Source of the DNA: Dipteris shenzhenensis | Taxonomy: Eukaryota; Polypodiophyta; Polypodiopsida; Gleicheniales | Length of the DNA stretch: 64,000 nucleotides | Direction: 5' to 3' (one strand) | Assembly: GCA_047967505.1 (NCBI GenBank) | Contig: CM106541.1 | Shown: piece by piece, positions 7,837 through 19,574 of the stretch | Layout of the letters: the number at the start of each line of letters is the position of its first letter | Numbering within the stretch: the stretch's first letter is position 1 | Made by a program: the position numbers and the translations under genes | Notes under the pieces: generated by a model | The model's input: the letters and a program-made list of their open reading frames with translations, nothing else | What the model was told of the DNA's origin: nothing | Database searches by the model: none

Positions 7837-10488
7837 TTAGAGCACACTAATAGCCAGCTTCTCACTGTGCCCACATAACCCACCTTTCTTTGCGTCAACA
7901 GATGAGTCTCGTGACACCCAATGCAACTCTGGGACATAATCTTCCTCCATCATTCTGAGAGAAAGATCTTCTAGCTTTGTATATATAATTTTGCCTAGGG
8001 AACGCCTTGTATCCCCTACAAAAAACGAATGCACACTCCCCCCACTGTCAATCCACGGACTCTGTCCTGGCTCTTTCCATGGTTGTTTTTTAAATCTCAT
8101 TGCCTCTACCTTTTTCTCTTCCTCGTTCATGTGGGCATCTGCATAGATGTTGGACATCAAGACATAAGATGCAGCATCCTGTTCATCCAATTGCAGTGCA
8201 TGTTCAAAGGCTAATCTTCCAAGCTCCACATTACCCCACTTTCGGCAAGCACCTAACACCGTATGCCACACTGCAAGATCAGGATGCAAAGGCATCTTCT
8301 TCACCATCACTACTGCCTCATCTAATTGGCCTGCACGGCCAAAGAGATCAACCATTGCACTGTGGTGCTCAAGAATCGGATCGATGCCATAGTCTCTACT
8401 CATGGCCTTAAAGTACTTCTTGCCCTTATTCACTAAACCCATATGACTGCATACAGTAAGGACGATAGAGAATGTGACCCCATTTGGCTTCATCTCTTCT
8501 CCTTTCATTCTCTCAAGCATATGAAAAACCATTTCACTTTCTCCATGCTGGGCATATCCTGCGATCAATGCATTCCATGAGACCTCATCTCGAACTAGTA
8601 GCTTGTCAAACACTTGCTCTCCTTCTGCAAGTGAGCCACATTTGGCATACATATCCACCAAGGTGCTGCCAACAGCAAGATCCCTTTCAAGCCGCTTTCT
8701 GGCTATCTCGAAATGTGTTTCTCGGCCCTTGTCTATCGCTCCTATGGTGCCACAAGCTTTCAAGCTGCAGACATATGTGACAACATTTAGAGAGAAACCC
8801 TCCAGTTGCATCTGTTCGAGACAGTTGAGCACTTCCTCACCAAGCCCATGCTCGGCATATCTTGTGATTAGTGCATTCCACGAGACCTCATTTCGCACTC
8901 GCAGCTTGTCAAACACTTCCCGTGCTTCTGCAAGAGAGACCAACTTTGTAGCATACATATCCACCAAGGTAGTGCCAACAACAAGATCGCTTTCAAGCCC
9001 CTTTCTGGCTATCTCGGCATGCATTTCTCGGCCCTTGTCTATTGCTCCTGTGGTGCCACAAGCTTTCAAGCTGCAAACAAATGTGACAGCATTTGGAGAG
9101 AGACCCTCAAGTTGCATCTGTTGAAGGTAGTTCAGTGCTTCCTCAACAAACCCTTGCTCAGAATACCCAGCAATCAGTGCCGTCCATGAGACCTCGTCGT
9201 GGACTGGCAGCTTGTCAAACGTTTCCCATGCTTCTGCAAGCGAGCCACATTTGGCATACATATCCACCAAGATGTTGCCAACAAGGAGATCTCTTTCCAG
9301 CCCCTTTCTGGCTATCTCGGCATGCATTTCTCGGCCCTGGTTTATCGCTCCTATGCTACCACAAGCTTTCAAGCTACAAACAAATGTTACAGCATCTGGA
9401 AAGAGACCCTCCAGTTGCATCTGTTCAAGACAGGTCAGCGCTTCCTCACCAATCCCCTGCTCAGCATACCCTGCGATCAATGCAGTCCACGAGACCTCAC
9501 CTCGGACTGGCAGGTTGTCAAATGCTTCCCGTGCTTCTGCAAGCAAGCCACATTTAGCATACATATCCACCAAGGTGTTGCCAACAACAATTTCTCTTTC
9601 CATTCCCTTTCTGGCTATCGTGGTGTGTATTTCTCTGCCCTTATCTATCGCTCCACTGCTGCCACAAGCTTTCAAGCTGCAAACAAATGTGACAGCATTT
9701 GGCGAAAGACCCTCCAGTTCCATCTGTTCGAGACAGTTCAGTGCTTCCTCACCAAGCCCATGCTGGGTATATCCTGCGATCAGTGAATTCCATGAGACCT
9801 CATCTCGAACTGGCAGCTTGTCAAACGCTTCCAGTGCTTCTGCAAGTGAGCCACATTTGGCATACATATCCACCAAGATGTTGCCAACAAAAAGATCTGT
9901 TTCCAGAGCCTTTCTCGCTATGTCGGCGTGTATTTGTCGTCCTCTTTCTGCATCTTTCAGCCTAGCACAAGCTTTCAGTATGGTGACGAAGGTATAGTTG
10001 TTAGGGTGTACAAAATCCTCTTGCATTTTCTCGTAGAGATCGAGGGCCTGCTTTGAATCCCCAAATTCCATATAGCCCCAGATGAGAGAACTCCAAGAAT
10101 ACTCATTCCGATCAACCAACTTGTTGAAAACCTGCTGAGCATCCCAGATGCTTCCAACTTGCACCAACATTGGGACGACATAGTTCCCAAGAGATTTATG
10201 ATCTTCCAGCCCATTTTTACACAGATAGGCATAGAAGCGCTTGGTATACGCTAGATTTTTCTTTGTTCTGCATTTATGCAAGATGCATGTAAGGGTCTGA
10301 ACTGAAGGCGGGCGTGGTGCCCGTTCCAGAGCAGCGACTGCCTCCTCTAAGCTGAGTGTTTCCCAGCCCCTCTTCTCGCACAGTTGTTGTGCATTACATG
10401 CATTGACCTTTACTCCAGCCTTGCGACACTCCACTAAGCAACAGTATTGGGCCTGACCAATGGATGCTTTGGGCTTCTTTTCTAGCAT
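7837..10488 (-). CDS. PLS-class PPR protein, 883 aa, with truncated DYW domain
   Basis: Likely an organelle RNA-binding protein of the plant RNA-editing type. Order of parts: unique N-terminus (1-60), L/S/P motifs (about 62-198), four 101-residue S-P-L modules from residue 199, then S, P2, L2, S2 (HHSAMVDLFGRAGQLDEA), E1/E2 (about 738-805) and E+ with the start of DYW (GDTRRS, MMEEDYVPEL, HSEKLA). The frame stops at ISVL. Homology continues in the same frame past the stop (HSKGTPICIIKN) to about 7785, but the CxxCH and DYW parts are missing. The module at residues about 502-602 has one extra residue (YATKLVSL for YAKCGSL). The start is the second Met: at the place of its paralogue's first Met (46237) this gene has ACC. 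Whether it is functional is unclear. Confidence 0.8.
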   Translation of the reverse strand: MLEKKPKASIGQAQYCCLVECRKAGVKVNACNAQQLCEKRGWETLSLEEAVAALERAPRPPSVQTLTCILHKCRTKKNLAYTKRFYAYLCKNGLEDHKSLGNYVVPMLVQVGSIWDAQQVFNKLVDRNEYSWSSLIWGYMEFGDSKQALDLYEKMQEDFVHPNNYTFVTILKACARLKDAERGRQIHADIARKALETDLFVGNILVDMYAKCGSLAEALEAFDKLPVRDEVSWNSLIAGYTQHGLGEEALNCLEQMELEGLSPNAVTFVCSLKACGSSGAIDKGREIHTTIARKGMEREIVVGNTLVDMYAKCGLLAEAREAFDNLPVRGEVSWTALIAGYAEQGIGEEALTCLEQMQLEGLFPDAVTFVCSLKACGSIGAINQGREMHAEIARKGLERDLLVGNILVDMYAKCGSLAEAWETFDKLPVHDEVSWTALIAGYSEQGFVEEALNYLQQMQLEGLSPNAVTFVCSLKACGTTGAIDKGREMHAEIARKGLESDLVVGTTLVDMYATKLVSLAEAREVFDKLRVRNEVSWNALITRYAEHGLGEEVLNCLEQMQLEGFSLNVVTYVCSLKACGTIGAIDKGRETHFEIARKRLERDLAVGSTLVDMYAKCGSLAEGEQVFDKLLVRDEVSWNALIAGYAQHGESEMVFHMLERMKGEEMKPNGVTFSIVLTVCSHMGLVNKGKKYFKAMSRDYGIDPILEHHSAMVDLFGRAGQLDEAVVMVKKMPLHPDLAVWHTVLGACRKWGNVELGRLAFEHALQLDEQDAASYVLMSNIYADAHMNEEEKKVEAMRFKKQPWKEPGQSPWIDSGGSVHSFFVGDTRRSLGKIIYTKLEDLSLRMMEEDYVPELHWVSRDSSVDAKKGGLCGHSEKLAISVL

Positions 10489-11085
10489 GTTTTTAACCCG
10501 ACCTGGGTTGTACTGGCGGTCTATCCATAGTGGCTCCTTGGTAATCTTATGCTTGAAGTCAGGAGATCTTGGGTTTTTCTGTTGTTAACGTTCACAAGAG
10601 ACTCGTCAGATTAATGTACGGATTTTACCTGTGCAAATCATTCTGTTCAGATTCGTTGAACGCTTACTTTGCTTTCTCGGTTGTCCCACCACTGCGAGGG
10701 ATCAGTGAAGTACTCTTTCCATAAGCGCTCCGTCCCTGAGCTACCTGCGAACAAAAACCAATTGCCAGAGGCGGTTAGCAAAACTCTTTTTTGGCCAATC
10801 AGTAAAAGCCCTCCTTATCCTGTGTGAAGACGATGATAAAAACTGACCGTTAAAAAAATACAGAAAAGGACGGCAGCACCTGAACGCGAGCATCCCTCTA
10901 CGACCGCCTCGAGGGAAGCCATTGGAGGGTGACGGCTTGATTGCTTGCGGAGAAACGCAATCCTCCTGGTTGGCAGCTCATCAGCGCGACAGAAAAACCG
11001 CGGGCCAAGCACCTGAGCGCTGGTTGGTTTCGTTGCGGTTGCGTCGAACGTATGGTTGTGCATCATACAATGGCGGGAAGAAGGG
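10489..11085 (-). promoter_or_regulatory. 5' flank shared with the PPR gene at 42281-46237
   Basis: Reading upstream, this stretch aligns with 46238-46800 with many small differences. Shared blocks include the TTATGCTTGAAGTC region, TGCAAATCATTC, CCATAAGCGCTC and CCAATTGCCAG. The frame is open upstream of the annotated start (KEPLWIDRQYNPG), matching the paralogue's N-terminus but lacking its ATG. The transcription start is not visible. Confidence 0.55.
10745..10879 (-). other. Candidate leader intron of the PPR gene
   Basis: The minus strand has TCAG|GTGCTGCC as donor and TTGTTCGCAG as acceptor, 135 nt apart. Both sites are kept at the same aligned places in the paralogous flank (46438-46564, 127 nt). 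No transcript evidence is available. Confidence 0.35.
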
Positions 11086-13400
11086 GTAATCGACTACATA
11101 GGCAGGCAGGGAGCGAAGCCCAATTGTCACGAATGCAAATGCATTTCAGTGAGGGAAAAAAATCGACCTTTGTAATGTCAAAGGCCATCTTTCTATGCTC
11201 AATATGGTCACAAAATCTGTCGCTTGAATTTCTTGGTTACTATTGGATGATTCCCACTAGTTTGGTTACTTGACTTTGGTACTCGTAACAACAGTCTAGT
11301 TCCACACCCCATGACAACCTCACCCTCGCAAAAATTCTTCGCTCGTCCAAGTATATGCTTCCGCGGTTTCCCCTTCCCCTAGACATCTCTTCTCTCAAAC
11401 CAAATTGCGACAACTCATTTTGCATCCTTGCCCCCAAGGACCCGGTCTCGACCCACCAACCTGGCAGCTTCCGCAAGCCTCCTTCATTGCCAACCTTAAG
11501 CCTTTTCACAGACCTGATTTTTAACATGTCATTCATGCTTGGATAGTGACTATGCAGGCTTCTTCTCACTTGGACAGCTACATGTAAAGTGCTCTAGATG
11601 TGCAAGACTGCGGAAGGAATCTTCTAGAAAAGAAGACATTATAATCCAACGGTTGGGATTCTCTTCCAGTGGACCGTGGACCTTGACACGCTATAGAAAT
11701 GCCCACATGCACATTTCTCGTATAAGAAAATGGCTAGTGGTGTCACACCATTTTCTATGCAAGAAATTGCGACTCCAAGTAGTTCTTGTGCGACAAGGGC
11801 TTGGGGGCAGCTGAAAACCATTGTTGATACCGACCTTCAATTGAATCTTTTCTTGCCAACTCATTATAAATGCCATCTTCTAAGGTTGATGGTGACTGAT
11901 CAAGCTTGGAAGACTAATGGTGACAAGTAGAGAGTGTGCATTGTAATTCTGCATACAAACGTTCGATGATCAGATGGTCAAGTTTTCAGCCACCAATAGA
12001 CATTAACGATATGAGATGAAGAAAGCTCTGCAACTTCAACTGATAGTTCCCTATCGACTGAGGTGAAAGCTTTCTTTGCCTCCAGCTAGCAGACCTCGTG
12101 CTAGGGAAAAACTACCTTCTAGTATATTTTGCACTCGATGAAATTGAGAAAAAACGCCTTAGATTTCTTGGTTAAGAATTTGAGTAATTTAGTCTAAATT
12201 CCAACAAATGTGTATGTGTCTTGATTTTGATTGGTTGGGAAAAAAGTTTTCCGCCAACATTAAGCAAAGCCTTCCCAACTCCCATTGCCAAGCCATCCTC
12301 TCGACCAACTCCCCTCAACTCACTCTTGCTATAACTCATATATGCTGGCCTTCCGTCAAAGGCTTGGGTTAGTGGACTTTGAATCTCCACCATCACATTT
12401 TAAGCCTTTAGTAATGGTAGTCTATACATCTCGAATCAAGGTGTCAAGCTCATTCAGGTGTCTCAAGGCCAATGATTCTATAGTCACAATCAGCTTGGTA
12501 AGCTAATTCATTATCATTCTCACGTCCCCCAAGTCCTTGACGGTCAACAAAGTGGGCAAAATGGCCTCTACCCCTCATAAAATGACTCAGGAGCTCTGCT
12601 CGATGTCAATATCTTATGTTTGATCATCTCCATCTGCCAAGTTCTCTACTCCTACCAAGATTATTATTCACATGCTTAAGGCCTTATGACATTCTTGTAC
12701 TTTTGTGGAAAATGAAAAAATTAATGCTAAGGTGGCATGTGGTCCCTAACATTCTTTTCCAATTTCTCCCACAGAACTAGTGAGCTCTTAAGGCCAATCG
12801 TTTTGCAGAAAAGAAGATTTTGTGAAGCATCGAGGGTTGAAAATGACATAAATTCCACATTTACACCAAACGTTATGATATTTAACATGGGAATTAGTTT
12901 CCCATAAAAACCCTTCTCCCACAATGTCATTAAAGGTCTACCACCATTTTACCCTTGTTTTGTTTACCCTAAAAACTAATTGTCTACTAACCACATGAGA
13001 ATTGGTGCAAAATAGATTGAAAGGAAGCTCACACATGGCATTCTACAAGATTGACATGTGTCTCTACTAATGTTTTTTAGTACCGATGTCAAGCTCATGC
13101 TTTTTCATTGTTCTATTGAACATTTAGTGGCATAGTGTGATTGCATATTTCCCTCCCCTTCACTCCTTACTCCTTTGAATGCATCTTTGCAACAATGTTG
13201 CTACAACACCTTGGCTATGGCAATCTAATCATAGATTAATGTTCTCCTTTGCTTAGTGGTCACAATATATAAAATAGATTGTTCCAACAATCAAGCTATG
13301 TTATTCTATTCCAATACGTTACAGCAATGTAGGAACACTTGCTTTTCAGCCTAGAGCTCATGGTTATGCTATATGATGCTGGCTATGGCTACTATGGTGT
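11086..13400. other. No recognisable gene
   Basis: Only short frames are present, without family resemblance. Sequence is moderately AT-rich. No clear repeats or RNA genes were seen. Confidence 0.4.
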
Positions 13401-15700
13401 TGCTATCATTATTTGGCTTTGGTAATAGCAAAGCCCATTTTCTTCCAAGCTACATATTCTTGTGTTGGACGATGAATAAGAATCATTTCTTCACTTAAAA
13501 TGTTTTCTCTAATGACTTGACAAGGCATGATGTCCTTTGTTTTGGCACAAGAAATTGGATACTTTGCAAGTTGAATATTTCTCAATTCTCTCAAAACTTG
13601 AAATATTGCTTACTTTGCAATATTTCAAGTTGAATATTGCTCACTTCTTTCAAAACTTGAAATTCTTTCAAGAGGCTATCTCTATTCTTCTATGGTAGAG
13701 ATTCTCTCTATTATTCACTTTTACCATGACAAGATTGCTAATCCAAAACTAAATGCATAACCATTGGTGCATCTTTGGTCACTTACACTTCTATCAATAT
13801 CAATGTATCCAAAGGGTTTAGCTTGTTCAATATTTCTTATTTCAAACCATAACTCATAATTATGTGCCTTTTGTAGTCTAGTGACTAAATATGTCCCCCA
13901 GTGAAAAAATAGTGTCTATGATAATGAAATTTATGGGACCCCAAGTGCATATGCTATGTATGGCCATGCGATTGTCAAATGGATCAGACTTCCATTGAAC
14001 TATTTATATTGATCTGGATTTGTCTTTTGGGATTCGACCTAAGCTAATAATTTCATGTTGGAGTCCATTGGGTTTAGAACTGGTTTGCAATCGTGAAAGG
14101 GTTAATTGCTTTAAATCTTTTTGTGTGTATTTTCATCAGCAAGAATAATGCCATGTTCATTTCCATATCTCTATGCCAAGAAGTAAGTTCAAATTTCTCA
14201 TGTCTTTCATTTCGAATTGTCCTTCAAAGATTAGATTTGCATGTTGAGATAAGCTAACCATTACAATATGTGACGATCACAGTCATCATCAACATAAAGA
14301 ACAAGGATAATGTCATGTTTTATTTTCTTAATATTAAGAGAAGATGCGTGTCTAATGCTTGAAAATCCATATTGACAAAGTGATTGTGGATTATTTCTTT
14401 CATGAAGCATACACTATGCTAATTCTACAATGAGTATGTTCTTCTTTTCTACTACTTCATTGTGCTCTAGAGTATGTCTACATGTTATCGCCTCTTTATT
14501 GAACTCGGTGAACTTTGTCAAATTTTCTTTTTGAGGCAGACCTTCCAAATTTGTCATGTAGACCTCTTTGTATAGATAATCATTCTCACATCGATTGAAT
14601 AAAGTGGCAGATCAATATGAGAAGCAAGAGCAATAACCTTTCTACCTATGGTCGACTTTGCAACTAGGGCAACATTTCTTCATAATCTATTCTATATTCC
14701 TATGCATAACCTTTGATAGAATAGGGATCTCATGGGATTGATGGCATCACTTCATAGAATAGACAATATGGATCTCATGGGATTCATATCCCTACTTTAG
14801 TGCTTTGAATGTTTTAATTTTGTTAGGGGGGGAAAGAAAGTCTATGAATGTGATGGATCAAGCCACAATCAAAGATGGGATCTTGTTGCCTTCATGGATG
14901 TGTGCTCAAGCATGTGGTTGGGCATCCAGTGCACTCATTCATGGAATTTCAAAACCAAGATTAAAGTTCATATCTCCCTTATCAAATTCTCTCCTGAGAT
15001 TTAGTCCTAACTATTGAGATAAGTTGATCATTAGAATATGTGATAAACATATATAACAACATGAAAATGTCATGTGACCTTTTGTTGATATAAGAAAATG
15101 ACTAAGCCTAACAATTACAAACTCTTATTGTTGACAAAGTGATTGTGGGTTTGGGCATTCCATGCACAAGGTGCCTACTTTAAACCCTATAAAGTTTTCT
15201 TCTATTTGCAAAAGTTTTTTCCTTGAATTTCCATAGCACATTGTGTTATTTAGGTCTCTTCCTCTAGATACCCACCATTAAAAATTTCAGCTTGTCATGT
15301 CCATTTGATTAATTAGCTAGTCAAAAAGTGAAACAAGAGCTATAATGTTCTCACATTGTCATCTTTCCAATTGGGGCTCCATAATCTATTCCATATTCTT
15401 GTGTATAACCTTTGGCATCTAATGTGGCTTTGTAATTGTCAATTGGCTATCTAGATTGTGTAAAGACAATACATTTCTATAGGTTCTTTTTCTTCATTAA
15501 ATATGTTGGTGATGTTGTATGATTCTTCATAAGAGCCTTTAACTCTTCATTCTTTTCTTATTATCATTTGGAATTGTTGATGCTCCTATGAAAGATGATG
15601 TAGGCTCATCAATTTCTGCAGCTTTGGACATGCATGCTATATATGATTATCTGAGCACTTATTTTTTGCTTGCCTTTACTTTGTTTTGTGATGGCACATT
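13400..15700 (-). pseudogene. Decayed Copia reverse transcriptase and RNase H
   Basis: Reading right to left: RT start (ALMKNHT, LYTRIWNRLWSPNWK, QAEIFNGGYLEEE, around 15600-15150); catalytic YVDD at 14285-14296 in the context HDIILVLYVDD; the segment before RNase H (YLVTRLQKAHNYELW, then GYIDIDRSVSDQRCTNGYAF around 13890-13730); and the RNase H tail (IQLAKYPISCAKTKDI, MILIHRPTQEYVA at 13600-13430). Order fits Copia pol. Some RT phrases seem to be present twice (about 14400-14700 and 15100-15420), suggesting an internal duplication. Many stops and shifts; inactive. Confidence 0.65.
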
Positions 15701-18165
15701 GAATGTTGCTGATGGAGATGGCCAAGAAATTGTATGAGTTGTTGCAATGGAGATACAGTTGATGATGACACTTATATAAGTCTTATTTGATCAAAGTGTA
15801 ATTATGATGTTATTGATCAATAGTCACACCTCTAGAGATGACACAGCTTAGAAATATACTTTTTAAGTATCACAATTTATAGAAAGTCTTTATGTTGAAT
15901 CCAATGGAAAGAAAACAAGTACACAAATATGGACTATAGTAGATGTGGGAAAAAGTCATGGCATGCGACAAAATAACTTCAAGGATAGATGGTTATTTTA
16001 TCATGATTGATCTTCTATCAAGATAAAAATGATTTCCCTTCAGATTTGAGAATTTGATCTCCATACTTTCAAAGCCTTCTTTTATTCTACCCCCTTATCT
16101 TTATATTTCTAGTTTTTGAAATGAGATTTGTCACAACCATGTGTAAAAATAAGTTAAAGCTAGAGATGAAACTTGAACAGCACAACCCATATTGCTAAAG
16201 TAGTTTACAAGGCACAAGTCGCCATGCATTTCTTAATTGATATAGATATGGCTATCCTCTTGGCTGTGCAAGCACCTTCACAATATTTTGGAAAACACTT
16301 AACATATGTGCAAATATGTCTTGTTATGTTCTTTCCTTGATCGAAGTATGAAATTACGTAGAGGTAGGATATTGTTCACATTGGTTGCAATGTAGTCATA
16401 GTAGAACCTCAATTTTTGGAATACTTCAATGTCATCACTCACTACGGAATAGTTTCAAGCACATAGTGTGCGTTACAATGTAGTCCCCTAGTTCTAGAGC
16501 ATTGTTTTTCTTTGTAAGGACTTTCCGCATTATCTTTCCTAGACTCGTGTTCTTTTATAGTTATTGCCACCCTCTTGAAGTGAGGTAGCAAATCATCCAA
16601 GTAGTGGGTGAATGACCTTGGGTTTCCTTGGATCCTCGGTGGTGGGAAGAGACATGTCAACATTTTGTAAATATCATGGGACTATAGAGTAGAACCTAAT
16701 GGTGCTTCTAAGGGTAGAAGTGTTGCAAATTCTTGGAATTGCAAGCTATTTTGTTTAATTGCTCTTAGAAGTGGTGGCATAGGTTAAGGTACTGATGTGC
16801 TATTTGTAAAATGGATGAGTGACCATAATCAAGCTATGGAAAATGTGATGATTTGGCGTGTGATTGATGAGTGAGAAGAGAGGAGACTTAGGTATGGCAC
16901 TCGACTTGCTACATTACAAGAGCATAGTTGAGGAGCCATGGAGTCAAAAGCTAAAGTACACAACCCCGCTTAAAATATAGCCGACATTGAGTTGAACTCA
17001 TTCATTGTTCAAAAAAAGAATAGGTTGTTCTTCTCTTCATAAAACCACTTTTCTTGACAAGTTCTTCTAATTCCATCCTTGGCTTGGCATTTGCCAAAGT
17101 GAACTACAACCTAACATGGCAAAATGATGTTTAAGTTGTACATTTTTTTACTACCCTTTGAACCTCTCCTATAATACATATTTTTATACTTTCAATTTTG
17201 GATAGTATAAACTGAAGTATATGTGCATATGCCCGAAAGAGGATTATAAAATGAGCAATGGAGACCTTAACTTGTGTATGAATTTTATTTAAATCCTTCC
17301 TAACCTAAGTAGCTAGTCATCTTGTTGTGCAAATTCTCACTCACTTGAGCATTCACCTGTCCTTGACTTTCTCCCTATTCCATCAACACAGCTAGTGCCA
17401 TGATGCATTGTAACATGATCTTTGTTGGACATCCTACATGCCTTCTATATTATTGCTTTGTGGAGACATTTGGTGAGACACTTTTATTTTTTTCCCTTTA
17501 AACCCTAAAAAGTAGAAAGTAGATATCCTACATGCCTTTCATATTGCTTGGTGAGACACATTTATTTTTTCCCCTTTAAACGCTAATCACCTTTTTTACA
17601 CAATGCTACACTCTTCCTTATCCTCTATTGTCTATCTATACTGTCGTGCAAACATCCCTTGCACCTCTCTCTCTCTTTCTCAAATGTTGGACTTATGAGT
17701 GGAACTAATTGAACACTTCAATCATCAACATTCACTTAGGTTTCATCTTTATACAAATCCTTTCACTTCAATTTCAATTTTGTAGGAGGCCTACTAGGAG
17801 GATGTAGTAGATGTTGCCTTATTGGGGTTAAAGGAGCGGGGTCTTTGAGAGGGAGCACTTTCATGAAGAAGTAAGCCTTGTAGCATACTCTTCATTGAGG
17901 CTCTAGATAGTGGGCTTGGAGGGGGCTCTCTTGCCAAGCTGTGAGTCTAACTTGTCAAGTTGGAAGTGCATGGTAGGCTTGTCCTATCGAAGGGGTGAAG
18001 CAATCAAGGGGATCTTCTCAATTGAAAAAACTGAGAGGTAGATGGCAATATATATTGGAGCAAGGATCTACCGTTGCGAAAGCTAAGTAAGAGCAACAAC
18101 ACCATGTATCCATAGTTATCCATAACTAGAACTATAAGCTTTGGTACGAAAAGAAAGTGTGCTTC
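15701..18165. other. No recognisable gene
   Basis: AT-rich sequence with many stops in all frames. TTTATTTTTTCCCTTTAAAC-like words recur at 17480-17580. It may hold the decayed 5' part of the Copia element, but I cannot show it. Confidence 0.35.
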
Positions 18166-18169
18166 TATA

Positions 18170-18450
18170 TCATAGTGGCATATTGGCATAGCTTGACAAT
18201 TGGAGCAATCTTCTCCTATATTGGAAGTCGTGAGCAATGACAAACACTAATAAGTGATCAGACCAATATAGTTGGGATGCACTGTAATAACGGAGAGTAT
18301 CTTGTGATATTGCCACAGTAGGTAAGTGGAATCTATTCAATTGACTTCTCCATAGAAGGAAGGGAAACATGCAATCACACCACACCACCATATTTACAAA
18401 AGAATGATGGAAAACAAGAGCTTGAGCAAAAAACAAGAGTAAAGCCACAT
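18170..18450 (-). pseudogene. Possible LINE endonuclease fragment
   Basis: The frame contains WRSQLNRFHLPTV and, further on, YWSDHLLVFV. This resembles the R-LDRF...SDH.P end of the apurinic-type endonuclease of plant LINEs. The match is short and the rest is not convincing. Confidence 0.3.
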
Positions 18451-19574
18451 GTTAGCCATGTGTGAGCTTCCTTTTAGTCACTTGCCAATCTAGGAATGGC
18501 TCAAGTTGAATCCCGCTTCCCTCCTATCACATCAAATCTAAAATCTTGACTTTCAAAGTTTGCAGAACCAAAATTCTCCTTGGCATCGTTGCTCATAGAA
18601 AGTCAGATGGTACTCGTTGCTCATAGAAAGTCATATGGTAGCCGGGAATCCCACGTGGTATGGGACATTGACAAGGCGATGCTACATTCCCCTCTCGATT
18701 TCCGCTATTGTTTGGAAGACGTGGGTCTAGAGACTTCACATCTCTCTTGTCAAGATTCCTTTTTTTTTTTCGAGAAATAAAAAGAAAAGAGAAATTATTT
18801 GCAAGTCAAGATACTCTATAACTATATTAAGATTGCAGCCATACAGAACTCAACGTCCATCTTGCAGTGCTAAAAAACCTGTAGATTCCTAATTTTCCAT
18901 ATGTGGTGAACAACCACAGCTCGTACCCCCATTATCTGGTCCCTAAGAAGGAATACTCATGTGAGCTTTAGCCAACCACCTTTGAATCTACCTCTGGCGC
19001 TCTTATCAAGATTCTTTGTGGGAATCTGGCCATGGTAATGAAAATGCGCGCTGGTCGGTAAGCACATCCCCACCCGTCTACCTGTGCAGAGCACAGATGT
19101 GACGAGGAATCCTAGTCACAAAAAATTCTCAGGCGACCTAGATGCAGTGCGTCTCGAAGGTATAAGCCAATGAAAATTTGCGGGCAGGTCTCACCCAGGT
19201 CCCCCTTTAATGTCTCGACTATGTATCAAAACACGTCCACCCGAAAACAACTGTGGACGGATGGGGCTATTGGGTTGAAATTCTGGCGGATGGAGATTTG
19301 GGGGCTTCACTCATCGGTGAGCGGCTGTGAACCCCCCCTAATTTCGCTTACATGGCAAGTTGGGAAGTTCCCAAAATGCCAACGTAGATTTGCTGATGTG
19401 GTCTCTCGAATCAAGGACGAAGATTCCTTACAGGAATTCAACCCTGCCCTCATTGTGGTTCCCTGTTTGCGGCTCACTTAGTTCCTCTCTTCATGATGAT
19501 GAACGTTATGTACAGGAGTAGGGAAAGACCTATGTTATAAGTTCGACACAACCTCAAAGAAACCCAGGCCTATC
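18451..19574. other. Intergenic, upstream of the plus-strand PPR gene
   Basis: No gene is recognised. A poly-T run stands at 18762-18771, and the word TTGCTCATAGAAAGTCA(G/T)ATGGTA is repeated at 18588-18633. No shared flank with the other two PPR genes was found here. Confidence 0.35.

Noticed and set aside
10579-10628. Second pair of splice-like sites in the PPR leader (CACAG|GTAAA to ACAG), also kept at 46274-46326
   Set aside because: It would give introns of only 50 and 53 nt, shorter than plant introns usually allow. Conservation is explained by the recent duplication.
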